Below, in pieces: positions 1 through 8,573 of a DNA stretch of 64,000 nucleotides (the first letter of the stretch is position 1; every line of letters starts with the position of its first letter). The notes beneath the pieces were generated by a model. The model searched no databases, was not told the origin of the DNA, and worked only from the letters and a program-made list of their open reading frames with translations. The translations under genes were made by a program, and so were the position numbers. Source of the stretch: Singulisphaera sp. GP187. GTDB lineage: Bacteria > Planctomycetota > Phycisphaerae > Phycisphaerales > SM1A02. The stretch lies in the NCBI GenBank assembly GCA_945862215.1, contig CAMAXY010000003.1, forward strand, positions 62,001 through 126,000, given 5' to 3'.

Positions 1-177
1 CGCTTAAGAGTGAAGATTGGGTGGTTGACATGGACACGTAAAACTTCTTCGTGTACAGCAATTCGGTCAAATTGGACCGAGAGATGCACAATTCGCTGAT
101 CTACTATATCCCGCCCGCGAACCATTTCCACTTTTCTTTCATCTTTTCATCATTTTAAGCTATTACGGACCAATACG
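1..177. other. Region upstream of uvrA
   Basis: No gene is visible here. A short inverted repeat has 6-bp arms (63-68 TCGGTC, 75-80 GACCGA) around a 6-bp loop and could be a weak hairpin or an operator. A TTGACA lies near position 25, but no convincing -10 follows at the right distance. No Shine-Dalgarno sequence precedes the uvrA ATG at 178. Confidence 0.3.
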
Positions 178-3171
178 ATGACCTCGCAAACACAAAAATC
201 GGCCGACGAAGGGCGTTTTATTCGAGTCAAAGGTGCATGCGAACACAACCTGCGTGGCATCGATGTTCACGTGCCTCGTGATCAATTTGTTGTCATTACA
301 GGGGTTTCTGGCAGCGGAAAGAGTTCGCTGGCATTCGACACGATCTTCGCCGAGGGTCAACGGAAGTACATGGAGAGCCTCAGCGCATATGCGCGGCAGT
401 TTCTCGACCAGATGAAGAAGCCAAATGTCGAGTCGGTCGATGGCCTGCCCCCCACCATCGCAATCGAGCAACGATCGGGGGGGCATACGCCTCGCTCGAC
501 TGTGGCAACGACGACCGAGATCTATGACTATTTGCGTCTCCTTCTGGCTCGATGCGGAGACCCTCGTTGTTGGCATCGCGATCCAAAGGGAACGCAGTGT
601 GGCAAGCCAATCTCAGCAACGACTGCGACACAGATTGTTGAAAATATTCTTTCCACATTCGACGGACAAAAGATTATTGTCTGCGCTCCGATCATCCGCT
701 CAAAGAAAGGGCATCACAAGGATGTCGCAGAGGAACTGCAACGAAGCGGCTTCGTACGAATTCGTGTCAACGGGACAATCATCGATCTGCGCGACGCATT
801 GAAGGCTGGCGGAGAAAATCCGCTGAAACTGAAGCGTTATGAGATGCATGACATCGAAGCAGTCGTCGATCGATTGGTCCCCGTTGCCGCTGAACGCCAG
901 CGACTTTCTGAAAGCGTCGAGACTGCTTTGCGCACTGGATCAGGCGCATTATTGATTCTCGTCGAGACCGGCGAGACAACGAAAGAAATTCGTTACAGCG
1001 AAAAGTTCTCTTGCCCTGATCATCCAGAGTGCTCACTTGAAGAGATGGAGCCTCGATTGTTCTCCTTCAATTCTCCCCATGGTGCCTGCCCCGCATGCGC
1101 TGGACTGGGATGCGTTGATGAATTTGACGAAGCCCTCGTGGTCGCTGACCCATCACGTGGCGTTGCCGAAGGTGCGATTGAACCTTGGCGCAAGAACGGG
1201 CGCAGAATGAACATCTGGTATTCAAGAACGCTGAAAAGATTCTGTGCTGACACCCAGACAGATCCTTCCACTCCATATGCGAAACTTCCGCAGCGCATTC
1301 GGCAGATGCTCATGCATGGAATCAAAGAAGAAGACGAGGCAAAGTTGGGATTCTCCTTTGAAGGCGTTCTACCCAACTTGCGCAGGCGATATATCGAAAC
1401 CGAAAGTGCGTTTGTTCGGGAACGACTTCATGCGTACACCGGCAATCGCCCTTGCGAATCATGCGGCGGAAGTCGACTGCGTCCCGAAGCACGCGCAGTT
1501 CTGTTGCACGGGAAAAAACAACCGATGAATATCGCTGAGATTTCAGCGCTTTCCATCGAATTTGCTCGCCAATTTCTCTCGACTCTCACCCTGACTCCAG
1601 CGCAGGCAACAATCTCAGAACCGATTCTGAAAGAGATCGATGCGCGCTTGGGATTCCTGAACTCTGTGGGACTGAACTATCTGACTCTCGATCGCACATC
1701 TTCCACTCTTTCAGGCGGCGAGGCGCAGCGCATTCGATTGGCAACTCAGGTTGGCTCTGGCCTTGTTGGTGTTTGTTATGTCTTGGACGAGCCGACGATT
1801 GGATTGCATCAACGCGACAATGACCGTTTAGTGGCGACGCTTCGCAGGCTGACCACCATCGGCAACACCGTTCTCGTTGTCGAGCATGATGAAGACACCA
1901 TTCGTGCAGCTGATCATCTGATCGATGTTGGACCAGGGCCTGGTCGCCATGGAGGACTGATTGTTGCGCAAGGTTCTTTCGCAGATATCTGCGCAACACC
2001 CCAGAGCATCACTGGAAAATATCTCAGCGGCGCTCTCTCCATTCCAGTTCCCGCACAACGCACTCCGCTGAAAGCAAAGCGAGCAATCACGATCAAGGGT
2101 GCGAGCGCAAATAATCTCAAATGCATTGATGTTTCCTTTCCGCTTGGTGGTTTTATCTGTGTGACAGGAGTCTCTGGGAGCGGCAAGAGCACATTGGTTG
2201 GCGACATTCTTTTGCGCGCTGCGCAGCGAGATGTTTCTGGAATGCGCGTGATTCCCGGCAAGCATTCTTCGGTGCACGGATTCGACCAAGTCGATCGAGT
2301 GATCGAAGTAGATCAGTCCCCGATTGGAAGAACTCCAAGATCGAATCCTGCGACATATACAGGGATTTTTGATCATATTCGCCAGGTGTACGCCCGCGTG
2401 CCTGAAGCGAAAATCCGTGGCTATCCCATCGGACGATTTTCGTTCAATGTCAAAGGTGGACGATGTGAAACCTGCCAAGGCCAAGGCATGCGCAGAATTG
2501 AAATGCATTTCCTTCCAGATGTCTTTGTGGAATGCGAAGCCTGCCGTGGCACACGATTCAATCGCGAAACTCTTGAGATTCGATATCGAGGCAAGTCGAT
2601 TGCGGATGTGCTGAACATGACAGTGGATGACGCATGTTTGTTCTTCGAAGCGAACACCAAAATTTCACGCATGCTTGCATGTCTGAGAGATGTTGGATTG
2701 GGATATCTGCAACTCGGACAAGCATCGACCACAATGTCTGGTGGCGAGGCGCAGCGCATTAAGTTGGCGACTGAACTTGGCAGTCAAGCGAATGGTCACA
2801 CGCTCTATGTTCTTGACGAACCTACAACTGGATTGCATTTCGCAGATGTGGCTCGACTACTGACTGTTCTTCAGCGACTTCGTGATTCAGGACACACGCT
2901 GGTGGTCATCGAACATAATTTGGATGTCGTAAAATCGGCAGATTGGATTATCGATCTCGGACCCGAAGGTGGAGATGCAGGCGGAACACTGATTACCGTC
3001 GGCACGCCAGAAGATGTTGCAGCGCACGTAACCAGCAGTACGGGGCACTATCTGCGCCGTCTACTTGGTGCGCCGCCCTCAGAATTGGTGCCCGTTGATG
3101 AAAAAGTTGCTGCCACATCTAAAAAAACACCGCGCAAAGCGCTAAAAAAAGCAACAACTCGCCAAGCCTGA
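178..3171 (+). CDS. uvrA: Excinuclease ABC subunit UvrA
   Basis: UvrA is the damage-sensing ATPase of nucleotide excision repair; as a dimer it loads UvrB onto lesions. The protein (997 aa) has the tandem ABC architecture of the family. The first Walker A, GVSGSGKSS, is near residues 42-49 and the second, GVSGSGKST, near 664-671. Signature loops are LSGGEAQR near 511 and MSGGEAQR near 853. Zinc-finger cysteine pairs (CPAC, CESC, CETC, CEAC) are all present. The C-terminus carries a basic Lys/Ala tail (TSKKTPRKALKKA), common as an extension in this phylum. Length is slightly above the usual ~940 aa because of this tail. It is followed after 32 bp by a thioesterase gene. No recognisable SOS operator was found upstream. 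Confidence 0.97.
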   Translation: MTSQTQKSADEGRFIRVKGACEHNLRGIDVHVPRDQFVVITGVSGSGKSSLAFDTIFAEGQRKYMESLSAYARQFLDQMKKPNVESVDGLPPTIAIEQRSGGHTPRSTVATTTEIYDYLRLLLARCGDPRCWHRDPKGTQCGKPISATTATQIVENILSTFDGQKIIVCAPIIRSKKGHHKDVAEELQRSGFVRIRVNGTIIDLRDALKAGGENPLKLKRYEMHDIEAVVDRLVPVAAERQRLSESVETALRTGSGALLILVETGETTKEIRYSEKFSCPDHPECSLEEMEPRLFSFNSPHGACPACAGLGCVDEFDEALVVADPSRGVAEGAIEPWRKNGRRMNIWYSRTLKRFCADTQTDPSTPYAKLPQRIRQMLMHGIKEEDEAKLGFSFEGVLPNLRRRYIETESAFVRERLHAYTGNRPCESCGGSRLRPEARAVLLHGKKQPMNIAEISALSIEFARQFLSTLTLTPAQATISEPILKEIDARLGFLNSVGLNYLTLDRTSSTLSGGEAQRIRLATQVGSGLVGVCYVLDEPTIGLHQRDNDRLVATLRRLTTIGNTVLVVEHDEDTIRAADHLIDVGPGPGRHGGLIVAQGSFADICATPQSITGKYLSGALSIPVPAQRTPLKAKRAITIKGASANNLKCIDVSFPLGGFICVTGVSGSGKSTLVGDILLRAAQRDVSGMRVIPGKHSSVHGFDQVDRVIEVDQSPIGRTPRSNPATYTGIFDHIRQVYARVPEAKIRGYPIGRFSFNVKGGRCETCQGQGMRRIEMHFLPDVFVECEACRGTRFNRETLEIRYRGKSIADVLNMTVDDACLFFEANTKISRMLACLRDVGLGYLQLGQASTTMSGGEAQRIKLATELGSQANGHTLYVLDEPTTGLHFADVARLLTVLQRLRDSGHTLVVIEHNLDVVKSADWIIDLGPEGGDAGGTLITVGTPEDVAAHVTSSTGHYLRRLLGAPPSELVPVDEKVAATSKKTPRKALKKATTRQA

Positions 3172-3190
3172 CCTTGTGATCGTCAGCGGT

Positions 3191-3196
3191 TACGAT
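3191..3196 (+). promoter_or_regulatory. -10-like hexamer 7 nt before the thioesterase start
   Basis: TACGAT ends 7 nt before the ATG at 3204 and no Shine-Dalgarno is present. This fits a leaderless transcript, but the site could be chance and the gene could instead be read through from uvrA. Confidence 0.35.
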
Positions 3197-3203
3197 CGCG
3201 ACC

Positions 3204-3617
3204 ATGGCGCATCCAGATGGTGAACTTGTTCTTCGAGTGATGACTATGCCGCGTGATACCAATCACAGCGGGACGGTCTTCGGCGGCGTGATCATGAGCT
3301 ATATCGATCAGGCGGCGTATGTGCACGCGAGATCGTTGGGTCTGCACCGCTGGGTCACAGTCATGGTGGAGCGCGTCGAATTTGTCGCACCAGTATTTGT
3401 TGGCGAATTGGTCACACTTCGAGCCAAGACAGTTACAACAGGTCGATCATCTGTCACGATTCGAATTCTTGTCGAGGCCGAGCGCTATTCGACTGGAGAA
3501 AATGTGCGCGTCACAGATTCGACGATCAAGATGGTTGCACTCGATGCGAATCACAAACCGATCCCATTTACGAATCCGCCCACACTGAATTCTGACGACG
3601 GACATTCACTCACGTGA
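3204..3617 (+). CDS. Acyl-CoA thioesterase, hotdog fold (YciA/BACH type)
   Basis: Small hotdog-fold protein (137 aa) expected to hydrolyse acyl-CoA thioesters in the cytoplasm. The family motif lies near the N-terminus: DTNHSGTVFGGVIMSYID, with the Asn/His and the G-G-x-I/L helix that form the active site in YciA-like enzymes. The next helix carries the AA..HARS segment. Length is typical for a single-domain member. The stop overlaps the purN start by 4 bp (GTGA), so the two are probably translated together. The physiological substrate cannot be told from the sequence. Confidence 0.85.
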   Translation: MAHPDGELVLRVMTMPRDTNHSGTVFGGVIMSYIDQAAYVHARSLGLHRWVTVMVERVEFVAPVFVGELVTLRAKTVTTGRSSVTIRILVEAERYSTGENVRVTDSTIKMVALDANHKPIPFTNPPTLNSDDGHSLT

Positions 3618-4201
3618 GCGACTCTGGCAGAATTTTCTCCGCTGCCGTTCTTGTTTCAGGTGGTGGTTCAACTGCTCTCAACTTGATTGCATGCGCAGAG
3701 CGGGGCGAGATTCCAATTCATATCGGGCTGATCGTCGCTCATCGTGCGGAGATTCCCGCAGTCACACGTTGTGCTGGCGCTGGTCGAAAAGTTGACGTTC
3801 TTCCTGGCAATTCTTCTCCCGCGGCGAGTGACGAAATGGATGAATTGCTGCGCTCACACGGCATCGAATTGGTCATTCTCGGCGGATATTTGCGTGCTCT
3901 GCGTGTCGGTCCATGGGCAGGTCGGGCGCTCAACATTCATCCCGCACTACTGCCTGCTTTCGGCGGCAAAGGAATGTATGGCCAACATGTACATGAGGCG
4001 GTCATCGCAAGCGGCGCACGCGAATCTGGTTGCACGGTGCACTTCGTTGATGACCGATATGACCATGGCGAAACAATTGTGCAGCGCAAAGTTCCAGTCT
4101 TGCCAAACGACAGTGCGGAATCGCTTGCAAAGCGCATCGCTGTCGAAGAACACATTGCATTTCCTGAGGCAATTCGAATCTGGGCTGCACGACAGCACTA
4201 A
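3614..4201 (+). CDS. purN: Phosphoribosylglycinamide formyltransferase
   Basis: PurN transfers the formyl group of 10-formyl-THF to GAR, the third step of purine synthesis. The protein (195 aa) has the N-terminal VLVSGGGSTALNLI phosphate loop, the catalytic HPALLPAFGGKGMYGQHVH segment containing the Asn-His signature (NIHPALLP), and the DDRYDHGETI segment with the conserved Asp. The start is a GTG overlapping the upstream thioesterase stop by 4 bp. It is followed after 9 bp by a secreted peptidase gene, apparently in the same transcript. No other purine gene is nearby. Confidence 0.93.
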   Translation: MSDSGRIFSAAVLVSGGGSTALNLIACAERGEIPIHIGLIVAHRAEIPAVTRCAGAGRKVDVLPGNSSPAASDEMDELLRSHGIELVILGGYLRALRVGPWAGRALNIHPALLPAFGGKGMYGQHVHEAVIASGARESGCTVHFVDDRYDHGETIVQRKVPVLPNDSAESLAKRIAVEEHIAFPEAIRIWAARQH

Positions 4202-4210
4202 CATATTGCG

Positions 4211-5707
4211 ATGCAACAATGGCTGAAAGCATTGGCATTTGGATCGCTTGCGATGTGTGCGCTCACAATCGCAACTCCACCATCCAAGGAACAACTGGAA
4301 CTTGCCCTGCCTCGACTGCTTGCTTCCGATCGTGAAAGTGAAGCGCTCGCATTGATCGATTCGTATCTTTCGATTCATCCCGACGATGCTCAAGTTCTCT
4401 TCGATGCATCGAGAATTGCATCACGAAGTGGCGATCCACGAGGAGCAGCGGTGTTTGTGATCAGATCTTTGCGCGCAGGTTGGTTGGATGACAAGGCGCT
4501 TGACGAACATTCCGATTTGAACCGCCTGCGCGCACACGAATCTTGGCAACAAGTGCTTATGATTCGCAAACAAATTCGCGACGCCTCGAAGATTCAGCAG
4601 GACGCAAATGATGCAGCAGGCGGATCAAAAACTCTCGTGAATTCTGTAAGAAATGACGTGATCGCGCGGCGTTCTCTGCAATCTTGGCTTGCGCAATTCG
4701 GTGGTGGTCGATATCGCATTGAAGAAAAAACATCGCTCAATCTCATCTTGGCGTACTCCGTCGAGCCCGAAGGATTTCATCGAACGATGATCACCATCGA
4801 AAAATTGTCGGCAACACTTTCGAAGATTCTCTTCGGCGAAATCCAAGCCCAGAGCGTCTTGTTGGTGATCGCGACACCTGAAGATGCGACGAAGTTTCTT
4901 GGTGACCCGCAGAACGGTGGTCTTTATGTTCACGAAGATCGGCGATTGGTCGCACGAGATACTGGCGCGTCACTACGGCACGAATACACACATGTGAGAC
5001 ACTACGGTCAGATGCAACGCTTGCAACAATTGCATCCTGTGTGGATTCAAGAGGGACTTGCGACGCTCTTCGAAGATTGGCAGTTGGGACCAAGCGGCGA
5101 ATTGGTCATCCTTCCAAATCTGCGAACAAACGACGCGTTCGATCGCGTTCAACAGCGCGACACAACGCCGTGGGTGGACTTCTTTCAACTTGATTCCAAA
5201 CAGTTTATGGCTCAGGCAAGGTGGAATTACGCCCAAGCACGATCGATGTTGATGTACATCGCTTCGCAAGAGAAATTGACCAGTTGGTATCAGATTTATG
5301 TCGCCAGTTGGGGAGAGGATTCGACTGGTCGGCGTGCTCTAGAAGCCTCATTTGGCATGCCAATTGGGAAAATAGAAGCCCAGTGGAAAGCATGGGTTCA
5401 CAATGGTGGGCGGCAGGATTCGACGATCGATCCAGGCGACGGGGTCATGGGAACGACGATTTCCAATCTGCCAGATGGGGTGCGAATCGACTCCGTACAA
5501 CCCGGCGGCCCCGCGGCAAAAGCTGGGATTCGCATCGGTGATGCGATCACGGAAATCGGCGGGGTCGAAATTCGCTCCGTGGGTGACTATTTGCTTGCAA
5601 TGTCAGCGCGACGATCTGGAGAAAATATGAAAGTTCGCTTTCGCAGAGGCAATTTGTATTCGATAGTTGAGGTGTACCTGGCATCAGGAATTGGCAACCC
5701 CCCGTGA
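4211..5707 (+). CDS. Secreted MA-clan metallopeptidase with PDZ domain
   Basis: Predicted exported protein (498 aa). The first ~22 residues are a plausible signal peptide (WLKALAFGSLAMCALTIA). Residues ~30-100 look like a TPR-type helical region. The catalytic zinc motif HEYTH is near residue 258, followed by a downstream EGLA glutamate typical of gluzincin (peptidase MA-like) proteins. The C-terminal ~90 residues form a PDZ domain (SVQPGGPAAKAGIRIGDAI). This arrangement suggests a periplasmic protease whose substrate is presented by the PDZ domain. It lies 9 bp after purN. The target is unknown. Confidence 0.75.
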   Translation: MQQWLKALAFGSLAMCALTIATPPSKEQLELALPRLLASDRESEALALIDSYLSIHPDDAQVLFDASRIASRSGDPRGAAVFVIRSLRAGWLDDKALDEHSDLNRLRAHESWQQVLMIRKQIRDASKIQQDANDAAGGSKTLVNSVRNDVIARRSLQSWLAQFGGGRYRIEEKTSLNLILAYSVEPEGFHRTMITIEKLSATLSKILFGEIQAQSVLLVIATPEDATKFLGDPQNGGLYVHEDRRLVARDTGASLRHEYTHVRHYGQMQRLQQLHPVWIQEGLATLFEDWQLGPSGELVILPNLRTNDAFDRVQQRDTTPWVDFFQLDSKQFMAQARWNYAQARSMLMYIASQEKLTSWYQIYVASWGEDSTGRRALEASFGMPIGKIEAQWKAWVHNGGRQDSTIDPGDGVMGTTISNLPDGVRIDSVQPGGPAAKAGIRIGDAITEIGGVEIRSVGDYLLAMSARRSGENMKVRFRRGNLYSIVEVYLASGIGNPP

Positions 5708-5944
5708 ATACGAACCCAAGCAAATCTCTAATTGAAAGTCGATTGACAAGCCTTTGTGACATGTCAAACGATTTTTCGTTTGTGTATCTGCATGAGTTTT
5801 TTTCAACAGGGATAGCATTTCCAGTGAAGGTCGTGCGTGATCTCGCCGCCTCTAGCGCCGAATTTGGGCGCAAGTCGGTTCGGTCCTTGCGGCAGCGGTT
5901 GCCGATGCATGGCCGATTGTCCGCCAGAATGGGAGGATAGAAAC
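5708..5944 (+). promoter_or_regulatory. hpf leader region with palindrome, hairpin and strong RBS
   Basis: Contains TTGACA at 5743-5748, a perfect 10-bp palindrome TGACATGTCA at 5757-5766, and a small hairpin AAACGA-TTTT-TCGTTT at 5766-5781. The Shine-Dalgarno GGGAGG at 5931-5936 sits 8 nt before the hpf GTG. A GTG-started reading frame at 5704-5940 covers this stretch but resembles no protein I know and is not called. Confidence 0.4.
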
Positions 5945-6241
5945 GTGCTCATCACAATTTGCGCTAAACACATGGAATTGACCGAAGCCCTGACCAATTA
6001 CATCAAGTCAAAGGTCGGTAAACTTCCCCGCTTCTTCAACGGACTACAACAACTTGCAGTCACAATCGAACGTGCACCCATTGGTTATCACGTCGAAATT
6101 CGATCTGATGTCGAGAGACATAAGGACTTCGTCTGCAACTATCGACACCGCGATCTTTACGCATGCGTCGATCTCGCAGTCGATCGCGGAGCGCGACAAT
6201 TGTCCAATTACAAGGATCGGATTCGACATCATCGTTCATAA
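5945..6241 (+). CDS. hpf: Ribosome hibernation promoting factor, short form
   Basis: HPF binds the 30S A/P-site region and helps put ribosomes into hibernation in stationary phase. The 98-aa protein begins LITICAKHMELTEALTNYI and keeps the beta-alpha-beta-beta-beta-alpha pattern of the HPF/YfiA family (KVGKLPRFF, DLYACVDLAVDRGARQL). It lacks the long-HPF C-terminal dimerisation domain. The GTG at 5945 was chosen because GGGAGG stands 8 nt upstream; a longer in-frame extension starting near 5837 has no family similarity. It is followed by ptsN and an HPr gene, the order known from the rpoN-hpf-ptsN-rapZ-ptsO locus of proteobacteria. Confidence 0.9.
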   Translation: MLITICAKHMELTEALTNYIKSKVGKLPRFFNGLQQLAVTIERAPIGYHVEIRSDVERHKDFVCNYRHRDLYACVDLAVDRGARQLSNYKDRIRHHRS

Positions 6242-6263
6242 AACGCTTCGTCTGGCAAGTCTG

Positions 6264-6269
6264 TATGAT
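6264..6269 (+). promoter_or_regulatory. -10-like hexamer 8 nt before ptsN
   Basis: TATGAT (five of six consensus bases) ends 8 nt before the ATG at 6278. No Shine-Dalgarno is visible between hpf and ptsN, so ptsN may have its own near-leaderless transcript. Confidence 0.4.
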
Positions 6270-6277
6270 CGATTGCG

Positions 6278-6757
6278 ATGAAGCTCCGAGACATCGTTGT
6301 AACCAAAGCAATTCTTCCTTCACTTGTGAACACGAAGAGAGATCTTGCGATTGGTGAATTGCTTGATGCTCTCATTGCAAGCGGAGTTGTGTCCGCAGAT
6401 TCCCGCGCGACACTGTTGAAGGAAACTTACGCACGCGAGCGCAAGGGTTCCACTGGATTTGGACATGGAGTTGCGGTTCCGCATGCAAAGACAACTTTGG
6501 TTTCAAAGCCTCATGCTGCCATTGGGGTCTCTGCCTCCGGCGTCGATTTCAACTCGCTCGATCGTCAGCCAGTTCATGCGATTGTTTTCATGCTGAGTCC
6601 ACTGAGCGATCCAGAATCTCATCTCAATGCAATGGAAACTGTCTTTGGCGCCTTAAGCCAAGAGGTTTTTCGCCGCTTCTTGCGCCAAGCGCGCAACGTG
6701 GATGATGTCACACTTCTACTCGACGAAACTGACGGCGCCGCACCCTCTGGCAGCTGA
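6278..6757 (+). CDS. ptsN: PTS IIA-type regulatory protein (PtsN-like)
   Basis: Single-domain fructose/mannitol-type EIIA (159 aa). The phosphorylatable histidine lies in GFGHGVAVPHAK, near residue 68. There is no IIB or IIC partner, which is the hallmark of the nitrogen PTS where phosphorylation state controls regulators rather than sugar import. Its neighbours hpf and an HPr paralogue support this reading. The N-terminus (DIVVTKAILPSLVNTKRDLAIGELLDAL, split here as two helices) matches PtsN-like proteins. No permease or EI gene lies in the window, so the phosphate donor (EI or EI-Ntr) must be encoded elsewhere. Confidence 0.87.
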   Translation: MKLRDIVVTKAILPSLVNTKRDLAIGELLDALIASGVVSADSRATLLKETYARERKGSTGFGHGVAVPHAKTTLVSKPHAAIGVSASGVDFNSLDRQPVHAIVFMLSPLSDPESHLNAMETVFGALSQEVFRRFLRQARNVDDVTLLLDETDGAAPSGS

Positions 6758-6768
6758 GGTTCCATCCG

Positions 6769-7041
6769 GTGGTCAGCGGAGAATCAATAATCATCAATCA
6801 ACTGGGGCTTCATGCACGGCCAGCAATGAGTTTTGTGCAATTGGCGAATGGATTTTCATCGATCGTACGCGTTCGCCGCGCAGATTCTGCGGAGTGGGTC
6901 GACGGCAAAAGTATTATGCAGATGCTGCTGCTTGCTGCAACTCTTGGGACAGTTCTTGAAATTTCTTGTGATGGTTCTGACGAAACGCTGGCACTTGCCG
7001 AGATTCGAAAACTCATCCATCAAAAGTTTGACGAAGAGTGA
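6769..7041 (+). CDS. HPr-family phosphocarrier protein (NPr/PtsO-like)
   Basis: HPr protein of 90 aa. The active-site motif GLHARPA, near residues 14-20, carries the EI-phosphorylated histidine. A second segment, DGKSIMQMLLLAA, preserves the serine position (Ser46 type) that HPr kinase modifies in other bacteria. The GTG start at 6769 gives the standard N-terminus. It follows ptsN by 11 bp. The last 22 bp overlap the 3' end of obgE on the other strand. Whether it acts as ptsH or ptsO cannot be settled from sequence; the single EIIA neighbour and hpf favour the nitrogen-PTS role. Confidence 0.88.
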   Translation: MVSGESIIINQLGLHARPAMSFVQLANGFSSIVRVRRADSAEWVDGKSIMQMLLLAATLGTVLEISCDGSDETLALAEIRKLIHQKFDEE

Positions 7042-8087
7042 TCTGAAGATGCGTGAGGTGTAATCGGCGACTGATCTCGCACACTTCGCGCCAATTCCCA
7101 CACGGACTCTAAGACAGGACGAACTCCTTCGCCACTCGCACCACTGGCAACAAGCGGACGAACTCCCCTCTCACGTTCGAAACGTGCGACGAGTTCATCA
7201 AGCACTTCTTTACGGTCCTCTTCTGGGATGAGATCGACTTTGTTGAGCACCACAATCTCTGGCGTGCGCGCAAGCTGCTCACTGAAGTCTGCAAGTTCGC
7301 GGCGAATCGTGCGATGGTTTTCCAATGGATCGCTTCCATCTGGAGGCGCACAATCCAAGACATGCAAGATGACTCGCGTGCGTTCGATGTGTTTGAGAAA
7401 GTCATGACCAAGCCCAACGCCTTGCGAAGCGCCCTCGATCAAACCAGGAAGATCTGCGAGCACGAGTCGGCGTTCATCTGAAAGTTCTGCGATGCCAAGT
7501 TGCGGCGCAAGTGTGGTGAACGGATACGCAGCAATTTTGGGCTGAGCGCGCGTTGTTGCTCGAAGAAATGTGCTCTTTCCAGCATTGGGAAGCCCAACGA
7601 ATCCGACATCTGCGATAAGGCGAAGCTCCATTCGCAATTGTCGTTCGATCGCATCACCACCTGGGGTGAATTCGGTTGGAGTCTGATGCACGGCACTCTT
7701 GAATCGATCATTGCCAATTCCGCCATGACCACCATGCGCAAGAATCACGGTCTGGTCGGGTGAAGTGATATCGACAAGAAGTTCGTTTGTTTCCGCATCG
7801 AAAATTTGCGTTCCAAGCGGAACAGGCAAGATGCAATCAACGCCGGCTTTGCCTGCGCATTTTTTCTTCGAACCAGCCTCGCCTTCCTGTGCAAACCAAT
7901 GAGGACGAAAACCGAATTCGACCAACGTGTCGATGTGGGCATTCGCGGTGACAACGATGTCGCCACCCTTGCCGCCATCACCGCCATCGGGGCCGCCCTT
8001 TGCATTGCCCTTCAAGCGAAGCATGTGCATGCAACCATTGCCACCCTTTCCAGAGCGGATCAAGATGATTGCGGTATCAATGAACAT
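7020..8087 (-). CDS. obgE: Obg-family GTPase
   Basis: Obg is a late 50S-assembly GTPase also linked to stress signalling. The 355-aa protein has the glycine-rich Obg fold at residues 1-~158 (GKGGNGCM, GGPDGGDGGKGGD), then a G domain with GLPNAGKSTFL (G1), DLPGLIEGA (G3) and NKVDLI (G4). The C-terminal OCT domain of longer Obg proteins is absent, as in several phyla. It follows rpmA on the same strand, the usual rpmA-obgE order. Its 3' end overlaps the HPr gene by 22 bp. Confidence 0.95.
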   Translation of the reverse strand: MFIDTAIILIRSGKGGNGCMHMLRLKGNAKGGPDGGDGGKGGDIVVTANAHIDTLVEFGFRPHWFAQEGEAGSKKKCAGKAGVDCILPVPLGTQIFDAETNELLVDITSPDQTVILAHGGHGGIGNDRFKSAVHQTPTEFTPGGDAIERQLRMELRLIADVGFVGLPNAGKSTFLRATTRAQPKIAAYPFTTLAPQLGIAELSDERRLVLADLPGLIEGASQGVGLGHDFLKHIERTRVILHVLDCAPPDGSDPLENHRTIRRELADFSEQLARTPEIVVLNKVDLIPEEDRKEVLDELVARFERERGVRPLVASGASGEGVRPVLESVWELARSVRDQSPITPHASSDHSSSNF

Positions 8088-8182
8088 GAGTAATAAAGTC
8101 CTCTGCGGCTCGGCATCAAATCAAGTTGAAGCGAGTCGAAGCAAATCAAAACTTGTTTCTAGCAAAGCCTGAACGCAATTCG

Positions 8183-8455
8183 TCAGCGGTCGATCGCCAT
8201 ACGCGGCGTGGCAGGATCCGCAGGAATGATGTCGACCGAGCGTCCTCGGAAGCGAACCTTTCCTTCGACCAGTGCAGTCAGCGTGTAATCGCGACCTTGA
8301 TGGACGAGATAGCCAGCCTTCCACTTGGTTCCACATTGACTGACGAGGACGGAACCTGCTTGCGCAAGTTGACCTCCGAAAAGTTTGATACCACGGAACT
8401 GCGCGTTCGAGTCGCGGCCGTTTTGAGTTGAACCCTGTCCTTTTTTATGTGCCAT
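8183..8455 (-). CDS. rpmA: Large ribosomal subunit protein bL27
   Basis: L27 sits near the peptidyl transferase centre. The 90-aa protein begins MAHKKGQGSTQNGRDSN, the conserved N-terminus that reaches the tRNA acceptor ends, followed by GIKLFGGQLAQAGSVLVSQ and a basic C-terminal barrel. An in-frame extension upstream to 8635 is rejected because the MAHKKG start is universal. A near-consensus sigma-70 promoter lies 38-66 bp upstream. The usual partner rplU (bL21) is not next to it. Confidence 0.97.
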   Translation of the reverse strand: MAHKKGQGSTQNGRDSNAQFRGIKLFGGQLAQAGSVLVSQCGTKWKAGYLVHQGRDYTLTALVEGKVRFRGRSVDIIPADPATPRMAIDR

Positions 8456-8492
8456 AGTTTGATGCTCCGCTGGTGATCTGATCGAGCCCAAT

Positions 8493-8521
8493 ATTATAAA
8501 GACAATTTGCGATTTTTTCAA
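8493..8521 (-). promoter_or_regulatory. Sigma-70-like promoter of rpmA-obgE
   Basis: On the minus strand, -35 TTGAAA (8521-8516), exactly 17 bp spacer, -10 TATAAT (8498-8493). This is the best promoter match I found in the window and leaves a leader of about 30 nt before rpmA. Confidence 0.75.
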
Positions 8522-8573
8522 CCCCCTTGCCGACATGATTCCCAAACGATTGAAATCCTTATCAAACTCTGCT

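Noticed and set aside
5704-5940. 78-codon frame overlapping the peptidase stop by GTGA
   Set aside because: No family pattern, and it covers the palindrome, hairpin and RBS of hpf. More likely a leader region.
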